64,000 nucleotides of DNA from assembly GCF_000302595.1 (NCBI RefSeq), contig NZ_JH947127.1, positions 723,491-787,490 on the forward strand. The letters run 5' to 3'. The translations under genes and the position numbers were made by a program. The notes below the pieces were generated by a model, which saw only the letters and a list, made by a program, of their open reading frames with translations, ran no database searches and was not told the DNA's origin. Position 1 is the first letter of the stretch; every line of letters begins with the position of its first letter. Origin of the DNA: Pedobacter arcticus A12. GTDB lineage: Bacteria; Bacteroidota; Bacteroidia; Sphingobacteriales; Sphingobacteriaceae. Positions 35,770 through 45,348 of the stretch are shown here, piece by piece.

Positions 35770-37401
35770 ATGAACTGGACAAGCTACCTTATCCAAGCGA
35801 ACCTATATTTGGTATTATTTTATACCTTCTATCGGTTGGTTTTAAGAAAAGAAACTTTCTTTAACCTAAACAGATATTATCTTTTATTCGTTGCATTCGC
35901 TTCGGGGTTAATTCCACTGATTAAGATAACCTGGTTTAGCCAAACAGCACAGCCTGTACAGCAACAATTTGTTAATGTAACGGCGATTGTAATGGACGGC
36001 TATGCCTCTCCCGTTAAAGACAGCTGGACTTTGGGAGACATTTTAACACTTGTTTACTTCGGTGTGGTGCTGTTAATGAGCATACGGCTAATTTATAAGC
36101 TGATTAAATTAAACCTGATATTGAAGGATAAAAACCAGCCAGAAGCATTCTCCTTTTTTCAGAAAATCAGGATCAACAGCAACCTGCCACAACAGACCGC
36201 CATAGAAAAGCATGAGCTTACACATGCCAGGCAACTTCACTCTGCAGATGTACTTTTTTTTGAAATACTGTCAATAATTAACTGGTTTAATCCTATAATC
36301 TACTGTTTTAAAAATTCCATCAAACACATTCACGAATTTATTGCTGATGAAGCAGTTCTAAAAACTGAAACCGACAAAACTCCTTATGTGCTTTTATTAT
36401 TGAGCAAAACATTTGGTGTTAGTCCACACACTTTAACCAATAATTTTTTCAATAAATCCTTATTAAAACGAAGAATAGAAATGATGAACAAAACCAAATC
36501 CCGAAAAACAGCCATCATTAAGTATGGTTTGTCGGCACCGCTATTTTTGTTAGCCTTGGTGCTGTCTTCTGCTAAAATCAGCAAAAGTAAAATGATCAAC
36601 AGCCTTTCTGAAACGATAAAACCAGAGAGACATCTGAGTGAGATAATAGTACCTGGAGTAGCTAGTGATTTTATAGACTTCGAATCAATTAGGAAGCCCA
36701 ATCGATCTCATACGACTTTGATTGTTGCTAACCTAAAAACAAAAACAACAAAGACAGACTCAGTTGTAAAACCACACAAATTTCCGACAGCGATCAGAGA
36801 GGTTTCGGTAAACCAGTCTGCTTCTGGCGATACCAGTGCGGTTTTTACAAATGTCGAAGTACTCCCTTCTTTTCCAGGTGGAATCCAAGCATTTGGGCAG
36901 TTCTTATCTAGCAACTTAGTTTACCCAAAAGGAGCTCGCGACGCAAATATACAAGGAAGGGTATTCTGCCAATTTATTGTTGAAAAAGACGGGAGCTTAA
37001 GCACTATTAAAGTTGTAAGAGGAATTGGCGGAGGCTGTGACGAGGAAGCAGTAAGAGTCTTGGCAATCTCCCCAAAATGGAATTCTGGCGTCCAAAAAGG
37101 AAAAATAGTGAGAGTAAGTTATACTATTCCTATTTTTTTTCAAATAAAAGAAGACAAAGTAGAATCCATACCTTTTAGTAAATTAGCAACTCCTCCACCC
37201 CCTCCGATTGAAATACCCTCTGATAACAAGGCGCTTTTCATAATAAATGGCAAAGATTTTACGGGGGATAAGGATAAATTAAAAGAAGATATAAAATCTT
37301 CGATTGAGACTATAAATGTTCTGAAAGGAGAAGCCGCTACAAAAAAATACGGTGATAAAGGAAAAAATGGCGTGATTGAGATTACCACTAAAAAGAAATA
37401 G
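35770..37401 (+). CDS. M56 (BlaR1-like) metallopeptidase with TonB C-terminal domain
   Basis: A 543-aa membrane protein. Helices at about 5-22, 36-56, 88-110 and 252-268; the M56 protease site HELTH is at 148-152, with IADE (191-194) a likely further ligand segment. After TM4 comes a linker, then a TonB C-terminal domain (about 363-458, starting VEVLPSFPGG), a PPPPP stretch at 475-479, and an end (488-542) with NVLKGEAATKKYGDKGKNGVI, which resembles the plug signature of TonB-dependent receptors. It lacks a penicillin-sensor domain, so the signal is not a beta-lactam bound as in BlaR1. Coupled to blaI. Confidence 0.85.
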   Translation: MNWTSYLIQANLYLVLFYTFYRLVLRKETFFNLNRYYLLFVAFASGLIPLIKITWFSQTAQPVQQQFVNVTAIVMDGYASPVKDSWTLGDILTLVYFGVVLLMSIRLIYKLIKLNLILKDKNQPEAFSFFQKIRINSNLPQQTAIEKHELTHARQLHSADVLFFEILSIINWFNPIIYCFKNSIKHIHEFIADEAVLKTETDKTPYVLLLLSKTFGVSPHTLTNNFFNKSLLKRRIEMMNKTKSRKTAIIKYGLSAPLFLLALVLSSAKISKSKMINSLSETIKPERHLSEIIVPGVASDFIDFESIRKPNRSHTTLIVANLKTKTTKTDSVVKPHKFPTAIREVSVNQSASGDTSAVFTNVEVLPSFPGGIQAFGQFLSSNLVYPKGARDANIQGRVFCQFIVEKDGSLSTIKVVRGIGGGCDEEAVRVLAISPKWNSGVQKGKIVRVSYTIPIFFQIKEDKVESIPFSKLATPPPPPIEIPSDNKALFIINGKDFTGDKDKLKEDIKSSIETINVLKGEAATKKYGDKGKNGVIEITTKKK

Positions 37402-37807
37402 TTCTAATCTTTTTTATTGGTAAATCTGTAGAATGAACTCTTAATAAGTGTTCTATTAAGTTTTCACTAAGAATTACTAATACAGTTTTTCTTTACAAGT
37501 ACTGATCTTATAGATACTTTAAAGCTTTGAGATCCCAATCCCGAAAAGATTGGGATTTTTCACATTAGATTTTAAGAAATTTCCCTCTAAAAAACCAAGA
37601 AACTTTTAAAGTTTATAACAATAACAGATAAAATTGTACGTAAATGCATAAAATATCTTTCTTTAACATTTTGCATTTAGTCGTAAATAGGTCGACTTCG
37701 AATCGAATAAAAAACATACTATTAACTAGCTTCTCTTGTCTGAAAATTTTACAGTATGCCAAATAAAAAACCAATAAATAAGGTATTTATTTTCGTATAA
37801 TTGAATT
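37402..37807. other. Intergenic region, M56 gene to histidine kinase
   Basis: 406 nt, AT-rich and without a credible ORF. It holds the terminator at 37532-37560 and an imperfect dyad (AAATGCATAAAAT / ATTTTGCATTT, near 37642-37680) of unknown role. Nothing else is definable. Confidence 0.45.
37532..37560 (+). terminator. Terminator of the blaI-M56 operon
   Basis: Stem ATCCCAATC/GATTGGGAT (37532-37540 with 37548-37556) followed by T-run. Confidence 0.88.
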
Positions 37808-40111
37808 ATGACGAGTACAGAGTCGATTGGTATTGCCAATTTGCAAAAGCAGGAAGAAAAAAAGAATATAATACAGCTAGCATCAATAGCGATTCTTATA
37901 AGCTTGATAATATCATTTCTCTTTTTTCAAATTGGAGCAAATTACCTCGCAATAGATGTCTCATTATACGGTATAACAATGGTCATCAATGTCCTGCTAT
38001 ACAAAAAAAGCAATAGAGAAGACCCGGGTTTGGCTACCGTCATCATATCAAATGTTTTTATTGCAGGCGGCATTATACTATCCGGCTTGAATTCAGGGCT
38101 CTACTTATTCTTTTTATCGCTTTTTGTTGCCTTTCCATTTCTTGTTAATACATCTCGACCATACCGGAAGAAACTGATTTTCTATTATGTTTTAACATCG
38201 CTAACTTTCATAGGTTGCATTTTATTAGTGCCAGAAGTAAGCAATTTGGAGTCGATATCCGCTACCCAGTATAGACTTTTATTCTTAGTAAACTCCGGCG
38301 GCGCTCTTTTCGTCGCTTTAGCTTTTTCATACAAAGGCATTTTATTCACACGGAGCCACGTGGTAGCTTTACTAGAACAAAAGACAATAGCAGAGCAACT
38401 AAATTCAGAGTTAGTAATTAGCTCTGCAAAAACACTTGAACAATCCAATGCGCTGCAACAGCTAAACAAAAGATTGCAGTTGCAATCTAAAGAATTGCAG
38501 GAACAGTCGAAAGAATTACAAGTGCAGTCCGATAACTTGGTAAAAGCCAACGAAAAACTAAAAGTGGAAAGAGAAAGAGCAGACGAGGCAAATAAAACCA
38601 AGGGTGTTTTTTTGGCGACCATGAGTCACGAAATTAGAACTCCAATGAACGGCATTATTGGGATGAATAATCTACTAGCAGATACTCCCTTAACGGCAGA
38701 GCAATTGGAATATGTTCAGATTATTAACACGAGTGGTGATGCGTTACTTTCTATTATTAATGACATTTTAGATTTCTCGAAAATAGAATCGGGAAGTGTT
38801 GAATTAGAGTTTTATGATTTTGACCTTCGTAAAGGAATTGAAGATGTTTTCGACTTATTTGCAACCAAAGCATACGAGCAAAACATCGAACTATTCTATG
38901 ACATCGACGCAAGCATCGAGAAAACCATTAAGACAGACGGTTTACGCCTTCGCCAGATTTTAGTTAATTTGGTGGGTAATGCGGTTAAGTTTACGCAGCA
39001 TGGGCAAATCTACGTTAGCGTAATTCCAAAAGAAAACATTTCGGGAAAACAAGTTTTGCTATTTAAAGTAGCCGATAGCGGAATTGGAATTGCTCCAGAC
39101 AAAATAGAGCGGCTATTTAAGGCATTTAATCAAGTAGATTCATCTACAACACGTAAATACGGTGGAACAGGATTAGGATTGGCAATTAGCAAATCGCTAG
39201 TTAAATTGTTTGGAGGCGACATAAATGTGGTAAGTGAGCCCAATGTAGGCAGTACCTTTAGTTTCACCATTAACGCAGAATATGTAATTAATTTAGAGCC
39301 TATTTTAGAAAACTCTTTATTGCCTAAGACTGTATTGCTTTTCGACAATAATATTGTGGGTTTAAATACCCTAGAAACCTGGTTAAGTCGTCTGAAAATT
39401 AAAACCATCCTAGCCCACTCTGCCGAATCATTAATGACGGTAATAAATGATGACAACACAATTGATTTAGTTATCGTGAATTTAGAAACAAACTCCGCGA
39501 ACGATACCAATTTTTTAAATATGCTTCGCGATGTCAACTCAAAAGTACCTGTTGCCGTTTTAGCCTATCCACAAATTAAGCTTTCTCATGAAGTGACTTC
39601 AGAATTTTCTTCGATACTCACAAAACCTATCAAACAGGAACGTTTTTATAAACTACTAAGCTCCTTTACAACAAAAGAAATACAGCCTTTAACAGAATTC
39701 AAACCTACTTATTCAGAAGAATTCTCCAAAAAATTCCCCTTAAAAATACTCATTGCAGAAGACAACATCATTAATCAAAAATTGATTAGTAAAATACTCA
39801 ATAAATTCGGCTACGATCCGGAAATTGCTTCTGATGGCAACGTGGTTATCAGTATGTGTAAAACAACCGATTTTGACTTAATTTTAATGGATGTTTTGAT
39901 GCCAAAGATGGATGGTTTAGAAACAACTCGCTATATCCGTAAAAATCTTAACCACCAGCCTAAGGTTATTGCAATGACAGCTAATGCGATGCCTAAAGAT
40001 AGAGAGGATTGCATGAGCGCAGGAATGGATGATTATCTATCAAAACCTTTTAAACTAAATGATTTAATACAAGTTTTAGAACAGGTAGCTATCGACAAAG
40101 GACTCTTATAA
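37808..40111 (+). CDS. Hybrid sensor histidine kinase with two receiver domains
   Basis: 767 aa. About six membrane helices (22-180) without a large periplasmic sensor, a coiled coil (about 190-262) containing a repeated LQxQSKEL pattern, a HisKA domain with phospho-acceptor His274 (MSHEIRTPMNG), HATPase_c with DSGIGIAPDKIERLF and GGTGLGLAIS, then two receivers. The first (about 500-625) has lost its acceptor: the expected aspartate strand reads VIVNLE. The second (642-767) is intact with Asp695 in LILMDVLMPKMDG. No response regulator or output gene is adjacent, so it probably phosphorelays to an unlinked partner. Confidence 0.9.
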   Translation: MTSTESIGIANLQKQEEKKNIIQLASIAILISLIISFLFFQIGANYLAIDVSLYGITMVINVLLYKKSNREDPGLATVIISNVFIAGGIILSGLNSGLYLFFLSLFVAFPFLVNTSRPYRKKLIFYYVLTSLTFIGCILLVPEVSNLESISATQYRLLFLVNSGGALFVALAFSYKGILFTRSHVVALLEQKTIAEQLNSELVISSAKTLEQSNALQQLNKRLQLQSKELQEQSKELQVQSDNLVKANEKLKVERERADEANKTKGVFLATMSHEIRTPMNGIIGMNNLLADTPLTAEQLEYVQIINTSGDALLSIINDILDFSKIESGSVELEFYDFDLRKGIEDVFDLFATKAYEQNIELFYDIDASIEKTIKTDGLRLRQILVNLVGNAVKFTQHGQIYVSVIPKENISGKQVLLFKVADSGIGIAPDKIERLFKAFNQVDSSTTRKYGGTGLGLAISKSLVKLFGGDINVVSEPNVGSTFSFTINAEYVINLEPILENSLLPKTVLLFDNNIVGLNTLETWLSRLKIKTILAHSAESLMTVINDDNTIDLVIVNLETNSANDTNFLNMLRDVNSKVPVAVLAYPQIKLSHEVTSEFSSILTKPIKQERFYKLLSSFTTKEIQPLTEFKPTYSEEFSKKFPLKILIAEDNIINQKLISKILNKFGYDPEIASDGNVVISMCKTTDFDLILMDVLMPKMDGLETTRYIRKNLNHQPKVIAMTANAMPKDREDCMSAGMDDYLSKPFKLNDLIQVLEQVAIDKGLL

Positions 40112-40317
40112 GTAAATATTTTTAATAGTTTTCAATTTCTGTTCTGTATAAAAAACAGTGCTGAAACACGCGTTAGATTTATTTTTAATCCTTAAATAAG
40201 AATGAATTTCTAAGGTAATTTCACCCTCCGGAGTTTCTTCCTAAAAAAACAAAGACAGTCTATACAGATTTGGCACAAAAATCGTCAAGTATTTTTGTTA
40301 ACAAAATAAGAAACCTA

Positions 40318-40779
40318 ATGTCAAACAGTTCATCATCAAACAAACTCAAAAACATTGAAGCCATCTCTAAGCTATTGGATAGTCAATTCAAAATAGGGAA
40401 TTTTCGTTTTGGCTTAGATCCAATTCTTAACTTTATTCCTTTTGCTGGTGATGGAGCCTCTGCACTAATTTCTGTAATGCTGGTTTACACCATGTCCAAA
40501 CACGGGGCAAGTAACAAATTAATTGCTCGGATGCTACTGAATGTATTTATAGATTTTGCTTTAGGAGCTATCCCGATTTTAGGTTGGATTTTCGACTTTT
40601 ACTACAAAGCAAACGATAAAAATGTTCAGCTGCTAAAAGAACATTATACCGAAGATAAACACACGGGAGGGGCTAAAGGGATAATTATTGGTTTTTTAAT
40701 ACTGTTTTTACTGATTATTGGGCTACTAGTTTGGGCAACTTGGTCAATTGCTAATTATTTAATCTACTCCATATTTTAA
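40318..40779 (+). CDS. DUF4112 membrane protein
   Basis: About 153 aa from the ATG at 40318; the frame is open upstream to a TTG at 40270, which would add 16 residues, and I prefer the ATG. The DUF4112 core is seen in DSQFKIGNFRFGLDPILNFIPFAGDGASALIS and FALGAIPILGWIFDFYYKANDKN, with three or four helices. Function unknown. It lies 206 nt after the kinase and converges on the SPT-like gene, with a terminator between them. Confidence 0.8.
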   Translation: MSNSSSSNKLKNIEAISKLLDSQFKIGNFRFGLDPILNFIPFAGDGASALISVMLVYTMSKHGASNKLIARMLLNVFIDFALGAIPILGWIFDFYYKANDKNVQLLKEHYTEDKHTGGAKGIIIGFLILFLLIIGLLVWATWSIANYLIYSIF

Positions 40780-40782
40780 CTG

Positions 40783-40817
40783 TAAAAAAAATGCCTCTGA
40801 AATAATCCAGAGGCATT
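40783..40817. terminator. Terminator between DUF4112 and SPT-like genes
   Basis: Stem AATGCCTCTG/CAGAGGCATT (40790-40799 with 40808-40817). An A-run on the left gives a T-tail for the minus-strand gene. The right side is T/A-rich, so it may act in both directions. Confidence 0.85.
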
Positions 40818-40837
40818 ATATATTTACCGACTAAAGC

Positions 40838-42079
40838 TTAAGCTTCTGATGGATTTTTATCTTTATAATATCCCTTTTCCAATCGATCTCTCACTTCGCT
40901 AAAAGCTTCCAATGTTTGTTTAACGTCTTCTAAAGTGTGCATTGCGGTTGGGATTAAGCGCAACATAATTAAACCTTTAGGTATAACTGGGTAAATCACA
41001 ATAGAACAGAAAATACTATAATTCTCTCTTAAATCCATTGTGATAGCAGTTGCCTCATTCAGTTCGCCTTTTAAGAATACCGGTGTAACTACAGAATTGG
41101 TTGAACCAATATCAAAACCTTTATTTTTTAAACCTGTTTGCAAAGCTGTAGCCACTTCCCAAAGTTTTGCTTTTAACTCTGGCTTAGTCTGCAATAACTC
41201 CAATCTCTTTTTTAAACCCATTACCATTGGCATAGGTAATGATTTAGCAAATGTTTGCGAACGCATATTGTAACGCAAGTAATTTGTAATCTCTTCTGTT
41301 GATGCAATAAAAGCACCTATACCAGCCATAGATTTTGCAAAAGTACCAAAGTAAACATCGATATCTTTGATTACATCTTGTTCCTCATGCGTACCAGAAC
41401 CCGTTTTACCCATAGTACCAAAACCGTGAGCATCATCAATTAAAATACGGAACCCGTATTTTTTTTTCAATTCTACAATTTCTTTCAGTTTACCTTGCGC
41501 ACCCGACATTCCGAACACACCTTCGGTAATTACTAAAATACCGCCACCGCTTTGCTCGGTTAATTTTGTAGCTCTTTGTAATTGCTTTTCTAAGCTTTCT
41601 AAATCGTTATGAAGGTAAACATAGCGCTTACCCATGTGTAAACGTACACCGTCAATGATACAAGCGTGAGATTCCGCGTCGTAAACTATCACGTCGTTTC
41701 TATCAACTAAAGCATCAATGGCAGATAATATACCTTGGTAACCATAGTTTAATAGGAAAGCATCTTCAAAGCCAGTGAAATCTGCTAAAGATCGCTCTAG
41801 TTCTTCGTGATGTTTGGTGTTACCAGACATCATTCTGGCACCCATTGGGTAAGCCATTCCAAACTCCTGTGCCGCTTTTGCATCTGCTTCCCTAACTTCT
41901 GGGTGATTAGCCAAACCTAAATAGTTGTTTAAGCTCCAAACCAAATGCTTTTTACCTCTGAAATTCATGTGAGGTGCAATTTCTCCTTCCAACTTAGGGA
42001 ATGAAAAATATCCATGTGACCATTTTTGGTGCTGTCCCAAAGGTCCCATGTTCTTTGCTATCTTATCAAAAATATCCAA
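40838..42079 (-). CDS. AONS/SPT-family PLP enzyme (serine palmitoyltransferase-like)
   Basis: A 413-aa alpha-oxoamine synthase that condenses an amino acid with an acyl-CoA. Conserved elements are the SLNNYLGLANHPEV start, the PLP ring histidine in DAESHACIIDG, DDAHGFGTMG, and the Schiff-base lysine in FGTFAKSMAGIGAF. Members of this branch are called serine palmitoyltransferase or 2-amino-3-ketobutyrate CoA ligase; sphingolipid synthesis is characteristic of Sphingobacteriaceae, but the sequence alone does not fix the substrate. It lies 148 nt after ftsZ with its own start. Confidence 0.82.
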   Translation of the reverse strand: MDIFDKIAKNMGPLGQHQKWSHGYFSFPKLEGEIAPHMNFRGKKHLVWSLNNYLGLANHPEVREADAKAAQEFGMAYPMGARMMSGNTKHHEELERSLADFTGFEDAFLLNYGYQGILSAIDALVDRNDVIVYDAESHACIIDGVRLHMGKRYVYLHNDLESLEKQLQRATKLTEQSGGGILVITEGVFGMSGAQGKLKEIVELKKKYGFRILIDDAHGFGTMGKTGSGTHEEQDVIKDIDVYFGTFAKSMAGIGAFIASTEEITNYLRYNMRSQTFAKSLPMPMVMGLKKRLELLQTKPELKAKLWEVATALQTGLKNKGFDIGSTNSVVTPVFLKGELNEATAITMDLRENYSIFCSIVIYPVIPKGLIMLRLIPTAMHTLEDVKQTLEAFSEVRDRLEKGYYKDKNPSEA

Positions 42080-42181
42080 AATGTTATGTTATTTTAATTG
42101 TATGCGTATATAAAAAACGTTGCAAATTTACAATTTTTAACAGTGATTAACAACGTTTCTGTTGGTTGGTTTAAAATCAAA

Positions 42182-42215
42182 CAAGAAAGCCATTCTTTTG
42201 GGAATGGCTTTCTTG
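42182..42215 (-). terminator. Terminator at the end of the dcw cluster (after ftsZ)
   Basis: A perfect 14-bp stem (42182-42195 with 42202-42215) and 6-nt loop, just beyond the ftsZ stop. Confidence 0.9.
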
Positions 42216-42227
42216 TTTTTTACGACT

Positions 42228-43871
42228 TTAATCTACATTATCATGTAGAAAAGAATTGTTAGGACGTATCTCTGTTTGTCCGTCTTCGTTACTTAACGTA
42301 AACCGAGAAACCTGAGATTCTGATGAATGAGGCACCTCATTCAATGGCATCTGTCTTCTTCTGTAAGCTGGCACATCTTCCAGTTCTTGCAAACCTGATG
42401 TTGAACGCAACTTCATACTTAAATCTTTCAAACGTAAGATACGCTCCTTAGATTTACGCAGCTGCTCTTCCATTGTTTGATCCGTTTTGTTATCATCCGG
42501 AGAAACATATGCCTCAACTTCTGGTATTTCTTCTTGAGCAGGAATCTCTTCTTCCTCAGCAATAGCAACCGGAGAAAAAACTTCTGGTTCAGAAAACTTT
42601 AAATTAAAACCGTGACTGTCTTGTTCTTCAACCTCTTCCTCTTGTTCTTCCTCAAACAACTGGTGTTTTACCACGCTCTCTTCTGATTCAAAAGATCTTT
42701 GAGGAGTTGATTTAAACATTTCACCAAACAAATCTGCTTGTGGCGTACTCTCCTTTTCTTGCGCTTTTAGCACAGGAGTATTGTCATACACTTTTTCTTC
42801 CTCAACAATGGCCTCTGCTTTTTTAGAGAACTCATTGATTGGCTTAATTAAAGGTGTATCTGATGTTAAATATTGTTTTTTTGGAGCGCTTTGTTTAGTC
42901 TGCTCTCTTTGTTCTACAGTTTGAAAACCGGTAGCAATAATCGTTACCGAAATATTATCTCCCAGTTCCGGATCGCTACAGTTACCCCAGATTAAATCTG
43001 CAGATAAACCAGCTTGCTCTTGGATAAAATCAGTAATAATACTTACCTCGTCCATGGTAACTTCTTTATCGCCAGAGCTGATGTTCAAAAGAATATATCT
43101 TGCGCCTTCGATTTCGTTATCTTTCAACAACGGAGACGCTAAAGCACCTTCAACCGCTCTTAAAGCCCTATCATCACCTTCGGCAGTAAAACTACCCATA
43201 ATGGCAACACCGCTTTCTTTCATCACGGTACGCACATCCTTAAAATCCACGTTGATGTAACCAGGAACAGTAATAATTTCTGCTATCCCTTTTGCTGCAG
43301 TAGTCAGTATATCATCGGCCTGACCAAAAGCTGAACCTAAAGTCAAATTTCCGAAAATCTCACGCAGTCTGTCATTCGAGATTACCAGGTAAGAATCGAC
43401 GTATTTTTTCAATTCTTCCAAACCCTCTTCGGCCTGCATTCTTCTGCGCTTGCCTTCAAATGAAAATGGAGTAGTAATTATAGCAACCGTAAGGATATCA
43501 AGTTCTTTTGCAGCTTTCGCGATGATTGGACTTGCCCCTGTGCCTGTACCACCGCCCATTCCGGCTGTGATAAAAAGCATACGGGTGTTTGAGCCCAGCA
43601 TCTCTTTTAAATCGTCAATGTTTTCAATAGCTGAATTTTTACCCACTTCAGGAATAGAGCCTGCTCCCATTCCTTCGGTTAAGCTAGCGCCCAATTGTAC
43701 CTTATTAGGAATAGGGCTTAATTCCAACGCTTGCGCATCAGTATTACAGATGATGAAGTCCACCCCTGTTATTCCTTGCCTGTACATATGGTTTACCGCG
43801 TTGCCTCCGCCCCCTCCAACACCAATTACTTTGATGATTGAAGACTTTTCTTTTAACATTTCAAACTGCAT
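42228..43871 (-). CDS. ftsZ: Cell division protein FtsZ
   Basis: The tubulin-like GTPase that forms the Z ring. It is 547 aa, well above the usual 380-400, because of a long acidic tail. The core (about 1-320) has GGGGGNAVNHM near 18-28 and the tubulin signature GGGTGTGASPIIA near 107-119. Residues about 330-495 are an unstructured Glu/Gln-rich linker. A sequence like the FtsZ C-terminal peptide, DVPAYRRRQM (499-508), is followed by about 40 more residues ending NNSFLHDNVD. Last gene of the dcw cluster, 126 nt after ftsA. Confidence 0.97.
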   Translation of the reverse strand: MQFEMLKEKSSIIKVIGVGGGGGNAVNHMYRQGITGVDFIICNTDAQALELSPIPNKVQLGASLTEGMGAGSIPEVGKNSAIENIDDLKEMLGSNTRMLFITAGMGGGTGTGASPIIAKAAKELDILTVAIITTPFSFEGKRRRMQAEEGLEELKKYVDSYLVISNDRLREIFGNLTLGSAFGQADDILTTAAKGIAEIITVPGYINVDFKDVRTVMKESGVAIMGSFTAEGDDRALRAVEGALASPLLKDNEIEGARYILLNISSGDKEVTMDEVSIITDFIQEQAGLSADLIWGNCSDPELGDNISVTIIATGFQTVEQREQTKQSAPKKQYLTSDTPLIKPINEFSKKAEAIVEEEKVYDNTPVLKAQEKESTPQADLFGEMFKSTPQRSFESEESVVKHQLFEEEQEEEVEEQDSHGFNLKFSEPEVFSPVAIAEEEEIPAQEEIPEVEAYVSPDDNKTDQTMEEQLRKSKERILRLKDLSMKLRSTSGLQELEDVPAYRRRQMPLNEVPHSSESQVSRFTLSNEDGQTEIRPNNSFLHDNVD

Positions 43872-43997
43872 ATCCTTAATTATCAGTTGGTAATCATTTT
43901 GATGAATAGATTTTTATCCTCTCTCAATATTAAATAATTTTCCACATTAGTTATCCACAAATGTTAATTGTGTGGAAAACTAGCGTATTGTTGAAAA

Positions 43998-45347
43998 TTA
44001 TTTCAAAAAGTCTTGGTCAGATATATCGTCTTTGATAAACTTTTTAGTTCCATCAAGTATAGACGCAAGCAAACCTCTGCTCTTTTTAGGCGTTGTTTCC
44101 TGCGCTAAATCAATTCCTTTAGTCAATTGACCTTCTTTTTGATACTCAGATTCTGCTTTCTCAATCCCTTTAATCAACAAGCCAATACCGGTTGCATACA
44201 TCGGGCTTTTTAAATCCTCATAAATGTTCTTTGGTAAGGTTTCGTTTTTGGCCAAATGCTCATTAGGGTAACCCACTCTACAATCTAACCCAGTTTCAAA
44301 TTCTACCAGTTGGGTTAAATGTTTAAGCAATGCACCACCACCGGTAATCACAATACCACCAATTAGGCGTTTTTCGTAACCAGACGATTTGATTTCGTAA
44401 TGTACATGCTCAATAATTTCTGCCATTCTAGCCTCAATAATGTTGGCTAAGTTCTTAACAGAAATCTCTTTAGGCTCTCTTCCTCGTAATCCCGGGACAC
44501 AAATAATCTCGTTCTCTTTATTTTCTTCTGCCAAAGCAGATCCAAATTTAATCTTCAACAATTCTGCTTGGTTACGCATTACCGAACAGCCTTCTCTAAT
44601 ATCTTCAGTTACGCTATTTCCGCCGAAAGGAATAACCGAAGTATGTCTGATGATGCCTTCATGGAAAATAGCAACATCTGTAGTACCGCCACCTATATCT
44701 ACCAACACAACGCCAGCTTCTTTTTCTTCTTCACTTAACACCGCTTCTGAAGACGCTAATGGCTCTAAAATCAATTCCTCGGTTTCTAGGTTAGCCTGCA
44801 CCACGCACTTCATGATGTTTCTGATGGCCATTACCTGACCAGTGATGATATGGAAATTGGCTTCTAAACGCACACCAGCCATCCCAATTGGATCTTTGAT
44901 ACCAGGCTCGTTATCAACCGTAAACTCTTGAGGCAATACATGGATAATTTCTTCACCAGGATTCATGGCAAGCTTGTACATATCGTCAATCAAACGGTCA
45001 ATATCTCGTTTAGAGATCTCGTTAGTTAGATCTTTACGTGTTAAAATCCCGCGGTGTTTTAGGCTTTTGATGTGCTGCCCAGCAATACCAACGTTTACAA
45101 TTTTAACATCTACGTTTGACTGTGTGCTCCCTTCTTCAACTGCCTGTGCAATTCCTTTTACGGTTTTTGCAATATTGGCAACCACTCCGCGGTTTACTCC
45201 AGCAGATTCTGCTTTTCCGAGACCTAATACCTCAATTTTTCCGTGTTCGTTGCGGCGACCAACTATTACGCAGATTTTTGTAGTACCGATATCGAGACCG
45301 ACTACAATTGATGAACTTTTTGATTGTTTAGTTATACCTTTTTCCAT
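43998..45347 (-). CDS. ftsA: Cell division protein FtsA
   Basis: The actin-like protein that tethers FtsZ to the membrane. It is 449 aa. Phosphate-binding loops are VVGLDIGTTKICVIVG (near 16-31) and VLVDIGGGTTDVAIF (near 212-226). The SHS2 (1C) domain follows the first. The C-terminal region is longer than in E. coli, and the last helix (KKFIKDDISDQDFLK) may be the membrane-targeting part. One nt separates it from ftsQ. Confidence 0.96.
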   Translation of the reverse strand: MEKGITKQSKSSSIVVGLDIGTTKICVIVGRRNEHGKIEVLGLGKAESAGVNRGVVANIAKTVKGIAQAVEEGSTQSNVDVKIVNVGIAGQHIKSLKHRGILTRKDLTNEISKRDIDRLIDDMYKLAMNPGEEIIHVLPQEFTVDNEPGIKDPIGMAGVRLEANFHIITGQVMAIRNIMKCVVQANLETEELILEPLASSEAVLSEEEKEAGVVLVDIGGGTTDVAIFHEGIIRHTSVIPFGGNSVTEDIREGCSVMRNQAELLKIKFGSALAEENKENEIICVPGLRGREPKEISVKNLANIIEARMAEIIEHVHYEIKSSGYEKRLIGGIVITGGGALLKHLTQLVEFETGLDCRVGYPNEHLAKNETLPKNIYEDLKSPMYATGIGLLIKGIEKAESEYQKEGQLTKGIDLAQETTPKKSRGLLASILDGTKKFIKDDISDQDFLK

Positions 45348-45348
45348 G

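Noticed and set aside
37801..38016. 71-aa ORF overlapping the start of the histidine kinase
   Set aside because: Out-of-frame shadow; the kinase frame has the membrane helices and conserved domains.
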